From the IMG/VR virus record IMGVR_UViG_3300021093_000075, positions 1-61,926 of that record: a stretch of 61,926 bases of DNA; one strand, 5' to 3'. Source of the DNA: a virus. A program made the position numbers and the translations under genes. This document shows, piece by piece, positions 18,320 through 26,010 of this stretch. Position 1 is the first letter of the stretch; every line of letters begins with the position of its first letter. The notes below the pieces were generated by a model. That model saw only the letters and a list, made by a program, of their open reading frames with translations, was not told the DNA's origin and did no database searches.

Positions 18320-18728
18320 TAAACATAAAGCCAAAGGCACGTCGTTTGAGACTGCCATACGTGAATATCTTAACGCCAATGGCTTTGAGAAAGCCCACCG
18401 CACAGCGTTGGAAGGCGGGCAAGATAAAGGAGACATTCACGGCATAGAGCAGACCAGACACAATTCTGGTGTTACTATTGTCCGAAAAGCTTGTATTCAA
18501 TGCAAGAATCAAAAAACGTTTAAGTTAAGTGAGTGGCTTAACGACACCGTGGATCAGGCTGTCCGACTAGACAATGCCCCCCTTTCTGAAACTGCTTTTC
18601 GCCAAGCTGCCCTGCCCATTTTGGTGGTTAAACGCCCCGGCAAGGGAGAAAAATCACTTGGTGACTCCTACGCGGTCATGCGCTTGTCCGACATTGTTGC
18701 TATTTTAAAAGATTTGGGGTTCTGCTAA
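18312..18728 (+). CDS. PD-(D/E)XK nuclease, Hjc/VRR-like
   Basis: The 138-residue protein has the pattern S-F-E-T-A-I-R-E-Y-L near the N-terminus, then D-K-G-D-I-H-G and I-Q-C-K-N, matching the E-...-D-...-(E/Q)xK active site of Holliday-junction-resolvase-like nucleases. With RecA and the Cas4-like gene it forms a recombination cluster. The ATG at 18312 overlaps the end of the zinc-ribbon miniprotein gene. Confidence 0.75.
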   Translation: MGNKHKAKGTSFETAIREYLNANGFEKAHRTALEGGQDKGDIHGIEQTRHNSGVTIVRKACIQCKNQKTFKLSEWLNDTVDQAVRLDNAPLSETAFRQAALPILVVKRPGKGEKSLGDSYAVMRLSDIVAILKDLGFC

Positions 18729-18759
18729 ACTTGTTTTAGGTTCATTGTTAGGAGACAAT

Positions 18760-19050
18760 ATGGCTGAAGAACAGGTTACAAAGATTGACGATGTCCTTAA
18801 AGTTTCGGGAAGTAGTAATCCTCAAAGTGTAGGCTCAATTTTGGCTAGATCTGTCGTTGCTGGACATTTTCCCAAGATGCGAGCAATTGGAGCCAGTGCG
18901 GTTAACCAAGCAGCAAAATCTGCTGCTATTGCACGTGGTTTTGTTGCCCCCCGTGGTATTGATCTGACCTACATTATTGGCTTTGATGATATTATTGGAG
19001 AGAACGGAGAGAGCATTTCGGCAATCTCCTTTAAACCTGTAGTGAGGTAG
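18760..19050 (+). CDS. SpoVS-family protein
   Basis: The 96-residue protein closely follows stage V sporulation protein S: V-L-K-V-S-G-S-S-N-P-Q-S-V, A-I-G-A-S-A-V-N-Q-A-A-K-S and A-I-A-R-G-F-V-A-P-R-G-I-D-L, ending in the usual beta strand. SpoVS is a small Alba-like-fold protein needed for sporulation in Bacillus; its biochemical role is poorly defined and nucleic-acid binding has been suggested. The ATG is preceded by TTAGGAGACAAT. It begins the block of basic and disordered proteins, which fits a DNA-associated job (inference). Confidence 0.8.
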   Translation: MAEEQVTKIDDVLKVSGSSNPQSVGSILARSVVAGHFPKMRAIGASAVNQAAKSAAIARGFVAPRGIDLTYIIGFDDIIGENGESISAISFKPVVR

Positions 19051-19052
19051 TC

Positions 19053-19616
19053 ATGCCGTTGTTTCGACACAAAGGTCATCATGGTGGGCGCTACGACGAT
19101 CCGCATGGCGTGACCAAACCCCCGCCCGTACGCAACATAGATGATGTGCACCAGTCAGTAATGCGTGGGGATACAAAAAGGTATGCCAAGCCAGATGGCA
19201 GTGTTGGCTACAAAGTTCAAATCGATAGTGAGTCCACTGCTCCAGCTGTTCCGTTGTCTAAGAAAGAACAGCGCCGTAAAGACAAGGCGATGAAGGAAAT
19301 TAACAAACCCAAGAATCGTGACGAATCACAAAGGCGTGGTCGTGTTTATGACCGTGCCCGCGCAGACGAAGAACGTAGGCTTGACACTTTTGGCCAGAAC
19401 ACCTTTAGAGAAAAAAAGGATGGTCGTATTGAGTCGGTTGCCAAGGGTGGAGTTGCCGAAGCGTACGCTAAGGGCGGGTTCAAGGGTGTCGAGAAGTACG
19501 ACAAAAAGACGTATGGTAGGAAGCCACGTGCTGAAGCAGCCAAGGCTCACGAAGAAAAGCAAGCTCACGAAGAAAAAATGAAACAGGGTGAATACCACAA
19601 AGACATTAGGATCTAA
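19053..19616 (+). CDS. Highly charged basic protein
   Basis: The 187-residue protein is dominated by Lys, Arg, Glu and Asp, with an N-terminal His/Arg-rich part and a C-terminal A-H-E-E-K / A-H-E-E-K-M repeat. It is predicted to be mostly disordered or helical. No family is recognised. It starts two bases after the SpoVS stop. Confidence 0.75.
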   Translation: MPLFRHKGHHGGRYDDPHGVTKPPPVRNIDDVHQSVMRGDTKRYAKPDGSVGYKVQIDSESTAPAVPLSKKEQRRKDKAMKEINKPKNRDESQRRGRVYDRARADEERRLDTFGQNTFREKKDGRIESVAKGGVAEAYAKGGFKGVEKYDKKTYGRKPRAEAAKAHEEKQAHEEKMKQGEYHKDIRI

Positions 19617-19624
19617 GTTTTAAT

Positions 19625-20140
19625 ATGGGTTTTATTCGAAAGCACGACCAGCCCAAAGGTTCGATCACCGATATCAATGAGTATCGTGGTCGCAAAGCTT
19701 CCGCAGCTCGAGATGCTGCCCATAGCGAATCACCTGATTACAAGGTTAGGGATATTCATCCACTAGAGGCGCATTACCAAAGCCAGGTTGATCTTCCAAA
19801 GTTAGGCATGAAACGCCCGGGAACCGCTGGCCGATTTACGTCGTATGCCATGCGCACCATGGACCACATCGGCAAAAAGATGGGTGTGATTGGTCAAGAC
19901 GAAAGTCTTTATCAAGACGAACCATTGCGTAACCAAAATGAGAATTATGATAAATACCAACTACCAAAAGATTATAAAGAAACTAGGTATCCAAAAAAAG
20001 TAAAAAAAACCGATGCTGGTGGTAGCGGTAAAAAGCCGCCCAAAAAGCCCCGAATTCAAAAAGATGGTTTCCCGGATGGTTACCCCGAAGATAAAAACAA
20101 AGACAAGTGGCCCAACAAAGATGACGATTGGTATGCCTAA
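19625..20140 (+). CDS. Hypothetical protein with lysine-rich tail
   Basis: The 171-residue protein is unrecognised. The C-terminal 50 residues are mostly Lys, Pro, Asp and Gly (for example G-K-K-P-P-K-K-P-R) and are probably disordered. Its end overlaps the following small basic gene by 8 bp. Confidence 0.75.
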   Translation: MGFIRKHDQPKGSITDINEYRGRKASAARDAAHSESPDYKVRDIHPLEAHYQSQVDLPKLGMKRPGTAGRFTSYAMRTMDHIGKKMGVIGQDESLYQDEPLRNQNENYDKYQLPKDYKETRYPKKVKKTDAGGSGKKPPKKPRIQKDGFPDGYPEDKNKDKWPNKDDDWYA

Positions 20141-20240
20141 GAAAAAGAAAACCACCAAAAAGAAAGCCAAGCCCAGGCCTATTTCATCCGCTGCCGGAGC
20201 CGGTGGCGGTTTTATGACATCCATGGGCGGTAGGGGATGA
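20133..20240 (+). CDS. 35-residue Lys/Gly-rich miniprotein
   Basis: The product starts M-P-K-K-K-K-T-T-K-K-K-A-K and ends in a Gly/Ala/Ser segment. Its ATG lies inside the end of the upstream gene and its stop overlaps the next start (ATGA). Coupling on both sides is the main evidence that it is real. Confidence 0.55.
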   Translation: MPKKKKTTKKKAKPRPISSAAGAGGGFMTSMGGRG

Positions 20241-20614
20241 CTGGTAAAAAACCAATTCTTCCTGTTGTAAAACCACAGAAGTTTGGTTACAGAGCTAGTG
20301 ATATGTTAAATTCTCCCCAATGGGGAAATCTTAAGGATATAGTAAAAACCGAACGGGAACGTGGTAACGATATCCCAAAAGGGTTTTTGCGACAGTTTAG
20401 AAATCATGAGGCCATATGGGTCACACACAAGCCCGAAGACGCTGCCAGATACGCTCTTTCAGCAGATAATTGGCACAAGCCTATAAGTAGAAAAAAGGCT
20501 TTAAATTTAGTAGAACGCGTAGACGTAGCTGGTGCAGTTCCATACATTGATGACGGAGATGGTGGATACTTGTATGTACGTAAAAGAACGCCAAAGGGTA
20601 GAGGTAAGAAATGA
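20237..20614 (+). CDS. Hypothetical protein, possible ADP-ribosyltransferase-like fold
   Basis: The 125-residue protein is not firmly recognised. A segment near the middle (A-I-W-V-T-H-K-P-E-D-A-A-R-Y-A) looks like the strand-helix seen in proteins of the ADP-ribosyltransferase superfamily, but the N-terminal H-G-T motif is absent. The C-terminus is basic. It overlaps both neighbours by 4 bp. Confidence 0.65.
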   Translation: MTGKKPILPVVKPQKFGYRASDMLNSPQWGNLKDIVKTERERGNDIPKGFLRQFRNHEAIWVTHKPEDAARYALSADNWHKPISRKKALNLVERVDVAGAVPYIDDGDGGYLYVRKRTPKGRGKK

Positions 20615-21108
20615 GCCAGCAGACGCAAGCATTTGCTAACTGGAATAACCCCAGCATGCCACCCGACGCTGGGTCGCAACCTCTTCTTGGCCCCGCACCT
20701 GTTTTTCGCAGCGCAAAGGACTACCAACTAGCAGGGTATCGAACCCTGCAAGACACTACGTATCCAGACGGATACTTAGGGACAATGTCGGCCAACCGAC
20801 GACAGGACAAGATCCTTGGCACGTTGAGCCGAATGAATGCTCGACAGTACTCTCGTGGTGTTCACAAAGGTGAACGCATCAACCAAGGTGATTACCTCTG
20901 GCCTCAAGAGTTCAATCTTTACACTGGTCTTCAGTACCAACAGGCTGGTATAAAGTTTGCACCTCCGGGAGCTGAGCCTGTACGCCTAACGAACGATGGC
21001 AAAGTCGGCCCTAAAGGTTTGCCCAGGACCACCGATCAAGAAGTAACTGTCGAAGTCAATGCTGAGCGAAGGGCGCAATTGCAGACTCTGCGCCCAACCT
21101 GGAGATAA
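20611..21108 (+). CDS. Hypothetical protein
   Basis: The 165-residue protein is not recognised. It is rich in Gln, Pro, Tyr and Gly, contains Y-P-D-G-Y-L-G and Y-L-W-P-Q-E-F-N-L-Y, and probably has extended structure. It is coupled to the upstream gene by ATGA. Confidence 0.75.
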   Translation: MSQQTQAFANWNNPSMPPDAGSQPLLGPAPVFRSAKDYQLAGYRTLQDTTYPDGYLGTMSANRRQDKILGTLSRMNARQYSRGVHKGERINQGDYLWPQEFNLYTGLQYQQAGIKFAPPGAEPVRLTNDGKVGPKGLPRTTDQEVTVEVNAERRAQLQTLRPTWR

Positions 21109-21110
21109 GT

Positions 21111-22052
21111 ATGGCCCGTAAAGGCACAAGCAACTCCTTAAAGCGTTTTGATGTTGCGCCTGAGTATTTGTACCCGGTTAGCCACACAGCAATGACTAGT
21201 GCAGCTAATAATTTAATGCACGTCAAAGGATACAAACAAGATATAAAAGATTCTCAAAACTTTGAAGATGAAGATGCGAGTTGGTGGAGTCGCAGCCATT
21301 ATGCAAATCCCAATCCCGGAGAACCTTGGGATATGACCCCGCATTTTTACGAAGGAACAAGTCTTGATGACAACATGAGACACATTCCTAGTCTTGAAAA
21401 AGAAGCAAATGAGTATATGTCTGGGTTGAGGTTACCGGATGCTTTTGACATAAAAGAGGCAGCAACCGACAATTATTACAACCACTACTACAGAGAAAAA
21501 ACTGGTGGACATCTATCAGGAAAAGATTATTACCCCAAAAGAGTTTTCAGCGGGTCGTACACTGACGAAGTAGCAAGATTTGGGTATGACGAACTAGATT
21601 TTATGACAAAAGATCAACTTCCCAAAAAGGGTGTTAAACGTAAAATAAGGTCAAGAGATGATGCTGATCACAACCCAATGGACACCCTTTCCTGGGATGA
21701 TAACTCCCACCATGTAATTACTGGAAAGTGGCTTACTAAAGGCGTGGGGGCATTACCAGCTAAGGACTGGGAAACTGGTCATTATTACCCTGAATATCGA
21801 GGATTTATACAACACCAATATGACAGGGTTCGAGCAGGTCAGCCTAAAACTACTATTGAAGAATACGTAACTAACCACGTTCCAAACCACGAAGCCCTAC
21901 GACGCAACGTAGAAGAACAGAATGCCCCTAAGTCAAAAAAGAAGCCAAAGCCCAGCCCAACAAAAGTTGAAAAGCCAAAAGCCCCATCAAAACCCTTATC
22001 CAAGAACCAATTTGGCGGTGACTGGGGAGCAGAGCAATTAGAGCTCTTTTAA
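21111..22052 (+). CDS. Hypothetical protein with Lys/Pro-rich tail
   Basis: The 313-residue protein is not recognised. It is rich in Tyr, His, Asp and Asn, and residues about 270-300 are a Lys/Pro/Ser linker that ends in a short acidic peptide. It lies in the same block of low-complexity proteins and starts two bases after the previous stop. Confidence 0.75.
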   Translation: MARKGTSNSLKRFDVAPEYLYPVSHTAMTSAANNLMHVKGYKQDIKDSQNFEDEDASWWSRSHYANPNPGEPWDMTPHFYEGTSLDDNMRHIPSLEKEANEYMSGLRLPDAFDIKEAATDNYYNHYYREKTGGHLSGKDYYPKRVFSGSYTDEVARFGYDELDFMTKDQLPKKGVKRKIRSRDDADHNPMDTLSWDDNSHHVITGKWLTKGVGALPAKDWETGHYYPEYRGFIQHQYDRVRAGQPKTTIEEYVTNHVPNHEALRRNVEEQNAPKSKKKPKPSPTKVEKPKAPSKPLSKNQFGGDWGAEQLELF

Positions 22053-22070
22053 TGATATTCTGGAGGATCT

Positions 22071-23618
22071 ATGGCTGAGAAAAAGAAAGCATCTGCTGCT
22101 GACAAGGTTAAAAACTCGCGTTTGAAGCGGCATATTCGTATGCATGAACGTATTATTGCCGATCCCGGCAAGGTGTTTGGTACGGGCGAGGGCGGACAAG
22201 TACGTAGCATGGTAAGCCCAGGTGGTACAAGATATGAACCAGGTTTAACTGGCGACAAATTAAAAAAGCATCAAGACTTTTTGGCGAAGAATGTTGCAAA
22301 TAGTCAAAAAGAATTGAAGCGGCTTCTTGATCCAAAAACAGAGGAGTCATACAACCTAGAAGATACAGAAGTTAAAGAGCGAAAAGCAAGTGAGCGAAAG
22401 GATCCCACTGTGGCAAAAAAGAAAGATAAATCTTCTGAAATGAAGACTCCAGATACGCCTGCAAACGCACCAGAGGCCAAGGAAGAAAAGAAAACTGACT
22501 CCAAGAAAAAGAAGCCCGCTGCTGAGAAGCAGCCCGCCGCCGAGAAGCAGCCCGCTGCCTCCAAGGAAAAGAGGCCGCGTGGTCGTCCGAAGAAGACCAC
22601 TCCAGCAGTGGATGCTGCCGTTAATAAGGCATCCGAATCAATGGCAAAGAAAGAAGATGCTCCAGCAAAGAAAGAAGACTCCCCATCAACTGGTCCTCGT
22701 AACTTTGGCGCAAAGAAAGAAAAGAGCACCATCTGGGACGATGCAAAGGCCGCAGGTGGCGGTATGTCATACGGAGAAGCTCCTGAAGACACCAAAAAGG
22801 GCGGTACTGGTAAGCCCAAGAACTTTGGCGCAAAGAAAAAGGGTGATGGTGGCTATTGGGACGAAGAGCGTAAAGCTTCAGCCGAACGTGCAAGTCGAGG
22901 CGGCATGGAAATGATGCGTACAGACGAGTGGGATAAAGATACAGGACTCGTTAGCGAGCCTAGTAAATCTCCAGCCAAGGGTCCAGAAGTTACACCTGTT
23001 AACCCCTCAGCCCCAACTGAGGATTCTTCCAAAAAGGGTGGAAGGCTTCGAGGAACACTTGCTAAAGTTGGCAAGTGGCTTGGTGGATCTGAAGTAGACA
23101 TACGAAAGAGAGGAGAGGCACAAGCAGCGGCAGACGCTCCTCCGTCTCCTCCGACTCCACCATCTGGTTCAGGTGGTGGTGCAGTCCCTCCGACTCCTCC
23201 GGCAGGCGGTGGTAAAGGAAGGCTTCGAGGAAAAGGCCTCGAAGACGCTCCAACCTCTCCATCAGACGGTGGTGCTCCAGCGGGTGGCGGTGGTGCCCCA
23301 GCAAGTGGTCGTTCTGGTGCTTTCCAGGGCGGACATTCAGCATTTAACAATGTTGGGGCAGTCCAAGGTGTAAACATTGGCGGAAATAACAGTGGCGATA
23401 TAACCGGTGGCAGTCCGTTTTCTACCAACAACCAGACAATAAATTATGGTGGCGGTGGAGGTGCAGGCGGTGGTTTGCCTTCGACGATCACCAATAGTGG
23501 TCGTGCAGCCGGTGGTGGCAAAGGTGGGGTAATAAGTAACAGCGGTGCTGCTGCTAACCATCCTCGAGCCAAGAATGCCACACGTGGTGGTCGACGCACT
23601 ACCAAAAACAATGGCTAA
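22071..23618 (+). CDS. Large low-complexity protein with AT-hook-like motif
   Basis: The 515-residue protein begins with a charged helical segment (1-100). A Lys/Ala/Glu-rich region contains repeated A-A-E-K-Q-P units and R-P-R-G-R-P-K-K, a canonical AT-hook-like core. Two copies of N-F-G-A-K-K-(E/K) follow. The C-terminal 150 residues are Gly/Pro-rich with the motif G-A-V-Q-G-V-N-I-G-G-N-N-S-G-D-I-T-G-G, which recurs in the product of 24494-25243. The composition suggests DNA binding plus an extended or virion-associated tail (inference). GGAGGATCT precedes the ATG. Confidence 0.75.
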   Translation: MAEKKKASAADKVKNSRLKRHIRMHERIIADPGKVFGTGEGGQVRSMVSPGGTRYEPGLTGDKLKKHQDFLAKNVANSQKELKRLLDPKTEESYNLEDTEVKERKASERKDPTVAKKKDKSSEMKTPDTPANAPEAKEEKKTDSKKKKPAAEKQPAAEKQPAASKEKRPRGRPKKTTPAVDAAVNKASESMAKKEDAPAKKEDSPSTGPRNFGAKKEKSTIWDDAKAAGGGMSYGEAPEDTKKGGTGKPKNFGAKKKGDGGYWDEERKASAERASRGGMEMMRTDEWDKDTGLVSEPSKSPAKGPEVTPVNPSAPTEDSSKKGGRLRGTLAKVGKWLGGSEVDIRKRGEAQAAADAPPSPPTPPSGSGGGAVPPTPPAGGGKGRLRGKGLEDAPTSPSDGGAPAGGGGAPASGRSGAFQGGHSAFNNVGAVQGVNIGGNNSGDITGGSPFSTNNQTINYGGGGGAGGGLPSTITNSGRAAGGGKGGVISNSGAAANHPRAKNATRGGRRTTKNNG

Positions 23619-23880
23619 AACAGCAGCGTGGCAACGTAAAGAGGGTAAAAATCCCGAAGGTGGCTTGAACGCTAAAGGACGTGCGTCTGCTAAAAAAGAG
23701 GGGCACAACCTCAAGCCGCCCGTGTCACGTGAAGAAGCTTCCAAATCAAAGTCAAAGGCAAAGCGCCGAAAGTCTTTTTGTGCTCGAATGGAGGGCATGA
23801 AAAAGAAAAACACGTCGTCTAAAACCGCACGTGATCCAGATAGCCGTATTAACAAATCATTGAGAAAGTGGGACTGTTAA
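23611..23880 (+). CDS. DUF6321-like basic protein
   Basis: The 89-residue protein matches a small family widespread in environmental phages: W-Q-R-K-E-G-K-N-P-E-G-G-L-N, N-L-K-P-P-V, S-F-C-A-R-M-E-G-M-K and D-P-D-S-R-I-N-K-S-L-R-K-W. The function is unknown. The ATG overlaps the end of the upstream gene by 8 bp. Confidence 0.75.
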   Translation: MAKTAAWQRKEGKNPEGGLNAKGRASAKKEGHNLKPPVSREEASKSKSKAKRRKSFCARMEGMKKKNTSSKTARDPDSRINKSLRKWDC

Positions 23881-24039
23881 ATGTCAAAGAAAAAAGTATG
23901 GGATAAAAAGAATCCCAAGAAAAAGTCAGAGAAGCTTGACCCGTCTGAAAAGGCTGAGGCCAAGGCTCGCGCTAAAAAAGCAGGCCGCCCTTACCCCAAC
24001 CTCGTAGACAACATGGCAGTAGCAAAGAAGAAAAAGTAA
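23881..24039 (+). CDS. 52-residue lysine-rich miniprotein
   Basis: The product is almost entirely Lys, Ala, Glu and Pro with one motif, A-G-R-P-Y-P-N-L-V-D-N. Similar small proteins occur beside DUF6321-like genes in phages, as far as I recall. The ATG follows the preceding stop directly and the stop overlaps the next start (TAATG). Confidence 0.65.
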   Translation: MSKKKVWDKKNPKKKSEKLDPSEKAEAKARAKKAGRPYPNLVDNMAVAKKKK

Positions 24040-24167
24040 TGGCTAAACAAGGTCCTTGCTGGGATGGCTACGTGCAAAAAGGCATGAAGAAGAAGAACGG
24101 TAAATTAGTTCCTAATTGCGTTCCCGCAGAAAAATCAAAGAAAACTAAGAAAGCTAAGAAAAAGTAA
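24039..24167 (+). CDS. 42-residue Cys/Lys-rich miniprotein
   Basis: The pattern G-P-C-W-D-G-Y-x4-M-K-K-K-N-G-K-x-V-P-N-C-V-P is a small phage family of unknown function with two conserved cysteines, followed by a Lys-rich tail. It overlaps both neighbours by one base (TAATG). Confidence 0.65.
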   Translation: MAKQGPCWDGYVQKGMKKKNGKLVPNCVPAEKSKKTKKAKKK

Positions 24168-24487
24168 TGGCTGTCGATAACTACCGATCTCGTCGTCCGT
24201 GGCAATCACGTGAAGAGATGCTGGTAGATATCGCCCTACAATCAGCCATTTCCGATTTAGATACCATCCGACAAACCCGCCCTGTTGTTCCCCAGCAATT
24301 GATGCCCCAGACTCGAGGCTTTGTCAAGAACGAACTGGGGGTGCTTGACATATTGTCAGTGGATAGGTATGCCCCTACTTATAGGTCATGGGTGTCCGGT
24401 GCACCAGTAATGCTCCAGAGGGCACAAATGACCGACGATCAATTCAGTGGTTCGGGCAGATACTCAATGCAAAGCCTATGGGTATAA
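24167..24487 (+). CDS. Hypothetical protein
   Basis: The 106-residue protein is not recognised. It has a helical N-terminal half (R-E-E-M-L-V-D-I-A-L) and a C-terminal half rich in Ser, Gln and Met. The ATG overlaps the preceding stop. Its end contains the -10 box of the next gene. Confidence 0.7.
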   Translation: MAVDNYRSRRPWQSREEMLVDIALQSAISDLDTIRQTRPVVPQQLMPQTRGFVKNELGVLDILSVDRYAPTYRSWVSGAPVMLQRAQMTDDQFSGSGRYSMQSLWV

Positions 24488-24488
24488 T
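24483..24488 (+). promoter_or_regulatory. -10 box for leaderless transcript
   Basis: TATAAT lies 5 nt before the ATG at 24494 and no ribosome-binding site is present. The expected start of transcription is at or next to the start codon. Confidence 0.55.
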
Positions 24489-24493
24489 TAAGT

Positions 24494-25243
24494 ATGACCG
24501 CAAATCGTTTTGGATCTGTAAACACTCAGCCGATTTATAACGTTACTGGTCGTAATCCCAGGGATATGGAGCAGGGCCCTACCGCGCAACCTTTTAAAGC
24601 CCCTGCCGCTGGTGTAGCAAAGAACTTTGACGGAGACCCACGTCAACAGCCCCAGGCCGGATTTATAGGCCAACAAATGCAAAGTGTTTGGAGTCCCCTC
24701 AACCCCCTTCATAATGTTGTTTATGGCGAAGGAGGCCGCTTCGGTGGTGGTCGTCGTAGAGGCGGCGGTGGAGGCGGTGGAGGCGGTGGAGATGGTAGCA
24801 GTGGCAGTGGAAACACGTACAACATCAATTTTTCAGATCAAAAAGGTCATGGTGCATACGAAAATGCCGGAGCAGTCCAAGGTGTAACAATTGCCGGAAA
24901 CAATGAAGGCGATATCACAGGTGGGAACCCATTCTCCACAAACAACCAAAACCTTGCTAGTAGCCCAGCAGCAACCCCTGGGGCAACACCAGCCAAGCCT
25001 GCTCGCACTCGAAAGCCTGCTACTGATGAGCAGAAGGCAAAAAGAAACGAACAAGCTCGTGCTCGCAGGGCTGCTGCCAAGCAGTCCGGGGCTACGCCAA
25101 AGACGCGTACTCCACGAACACCAAAGGGTAAAGCTCCTGCCCAAAATCCGGGACAAAGCCCCGCAACCCAAACATCAAATATGAGTTTTCCTGTTCAACA
25201 AAGCGGAGATGTTACTAACGTAAAAAGCATTAACTTTCCCTGA
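24494..25243 (+). CDS. Gly-rich/disordered protein sharing a motif with 22071-23618
   Basis: The 249-residue protein has an unstructured N-terminus, a poly-Gly stretch near residues 80-105, and the motif G-A-V-Q-G-V-T-I-A-G-N-N-E-G-D-I-T-G-G followed by P-F-S-T-N-N-Q. This is nearly the same as in the large protein upstream. A Lys/Arg/Ala helix (K-R-N-E-Q-A-R-A-R-R-A-A-A-K) and a Pro/Thr region follow. The end repeats a similar beta-type peptide (Q-S-G-D-V-T-N-V). The shared motif may be a virion or partner-binding element. Confidence 0.75.
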   Translation: MTANRFGSVNTQPIYNVTGRNPRDMEQGPTAQPFKAPAAGVAKNFDGDPRQQPQAGFIGQQMQSVWSPLNPLHNVVYGEGGRFGGGRRRGGGGGGGGGGDGSSGSGNTYNINFSDQKGHGAYENAGAVQGVTIAGNNEGDITGGNPFSTNNQNLASSPAATPGATPAKPARTRKPATDEQKAKRNEQARARRAAAKQSGATPKTRTPRTPKGKAPAQNPGQSPATQTSNMSFPVQQSGDVTNVKSINFP

Positions 25244-25250
25244 TAGGTGG

Positions 25251-25256
25251 TAAAAT
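25251..25256 (+). promoter_or_regulatory. -10 box for leaderless transcript
   Basis: TAAAAT ends 6 nt before the ATG at 25263. There is no purine-rich ribosome-binding site between them. Confidence 0.55.
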
Positions 25257-25262
25257 AGAGAT

Positions 25263-25478
25263 ATGGCAATCAATAATTCACGTTCAATGAACAAAGATAT
25301 GCGTCAAGGCGCTCTCGATGGGGCGTATAAGAGCCTTACCCCAAGTCGAGGTGGTGACGTGGAACAGGCCTTCGTCAAGAAGCGCATGACTGTTCTTGAG
25401 CAAGGCACATACCCAACAATGCACGGCTTTACTGATCGCAACCCGCTTGCGGAAGTTGCCGAGCCCTACCTACACTGA
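25263..25478 (+). CDS. Hypothetical small protein
   Basis: The 71-residue protein is not recognised. It is polar with no obvious motif. Its start lies 6 nt after a TAAAAT box, so it probably heads a short transcription unit containing the next two genes. Confidence 0.7.
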   Translation: MAINNSRSMNKDMRQGALDGAYKSLTPSRGGDVEQAFVKKRMTVLEQGTYPTMHGFTDRNPLAEVAEPYLH

Positions 25479-25485
25479 GGTCAAC

Positions 25486-25728
25486 ATGGCACGAGGTAAC
25501 GATGAACGACACAATCCTGCACGACGTATTCGTCGTCCAATCATTTCTATGGGTAAGTCCGATACTCCCAATTTCGGCACGGCAATAGGCAAAGGTTTAG
25601 CGCTGGGGCTTACTGGAGCGAGGAGCGCTTCGCAACAAGCGGAGTACGATGAAGACCCAAGTACGTACCTAGTGCAAAAAATTGCTGACTCACTCGACGC
25701 AACGCCGGGAATTAAGCGCATCGAATAG
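25486..25728 (+). CDS. Small protein with MARGNDERHN N-terminus (copy 1)
   Basis: The 80-residue protein begins M-A-R-G-N-D-E-R-H-N, identical to the first ten residues of the next gene's product, and then diverges into a Gly/Ala-rich segment and an acidic helix. The function is unknown. The ATG at 25486 follows GAGGTCAAC. Confidence 0.7.
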   Translation: MARGNDERHNPARRIRRPIISMGKSDTPNFGTAIGKGLALGLTGARSASQQAEYDEDPSTYLVQKIADSLDATPGIKRIE

Positions 25729-25731
25729 GTT

Positions 25732-25980
25732 ATGGCACGAGGTAATGACGAACGTCATAACGAAAACCGAAAGGTTGATCGTTCACGCCTGACTTTTATT
25801 CTGGCTACGCACGGCGTGGAGTTGAACCAAACTCCTGTCGACATTATGGACTCTGAGGCAATGGGTCGTATTGCTAAAGAGCAACAGCCGTATCTTGACG
25901 AACTTAGCGAATATCTTGGCGGAGATCCGGCTGACATTGCCGCGTCTGTTTCGGAAGAAGACGAAGAAAACTATAAATAA
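25732..25980 (+). CDS. Small protein with MARGNDERHN N-terminus (copy 2)
   Basis: The 82-residue acidic protein shares its first ten residues with the upstream product but has an unrelated body (a helical domain around residues 18-65, acidic tail). The shared peptide may be a duplicated targeting tag. Confidence 0.7.
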   Translation: MARGNDERHNENRKVDRSRLTFILATHGVELNQTPVDIMDSEAMGRIAKEQQPYLDELSEYLGGDPADIAASVSEEDEENYK

Positions 25981-26010
25981 GTACAACTGAATAGTTATTA
26001 GGAGCACAAC

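Noticed and set aside
22304-23431. Long antisense frames opposite the low-complexity protein genes
   Set aside because: They mirror Lys/Gly/Pro-rich codons on the plus strand, have no start signals and would overlap a well-supported operon.
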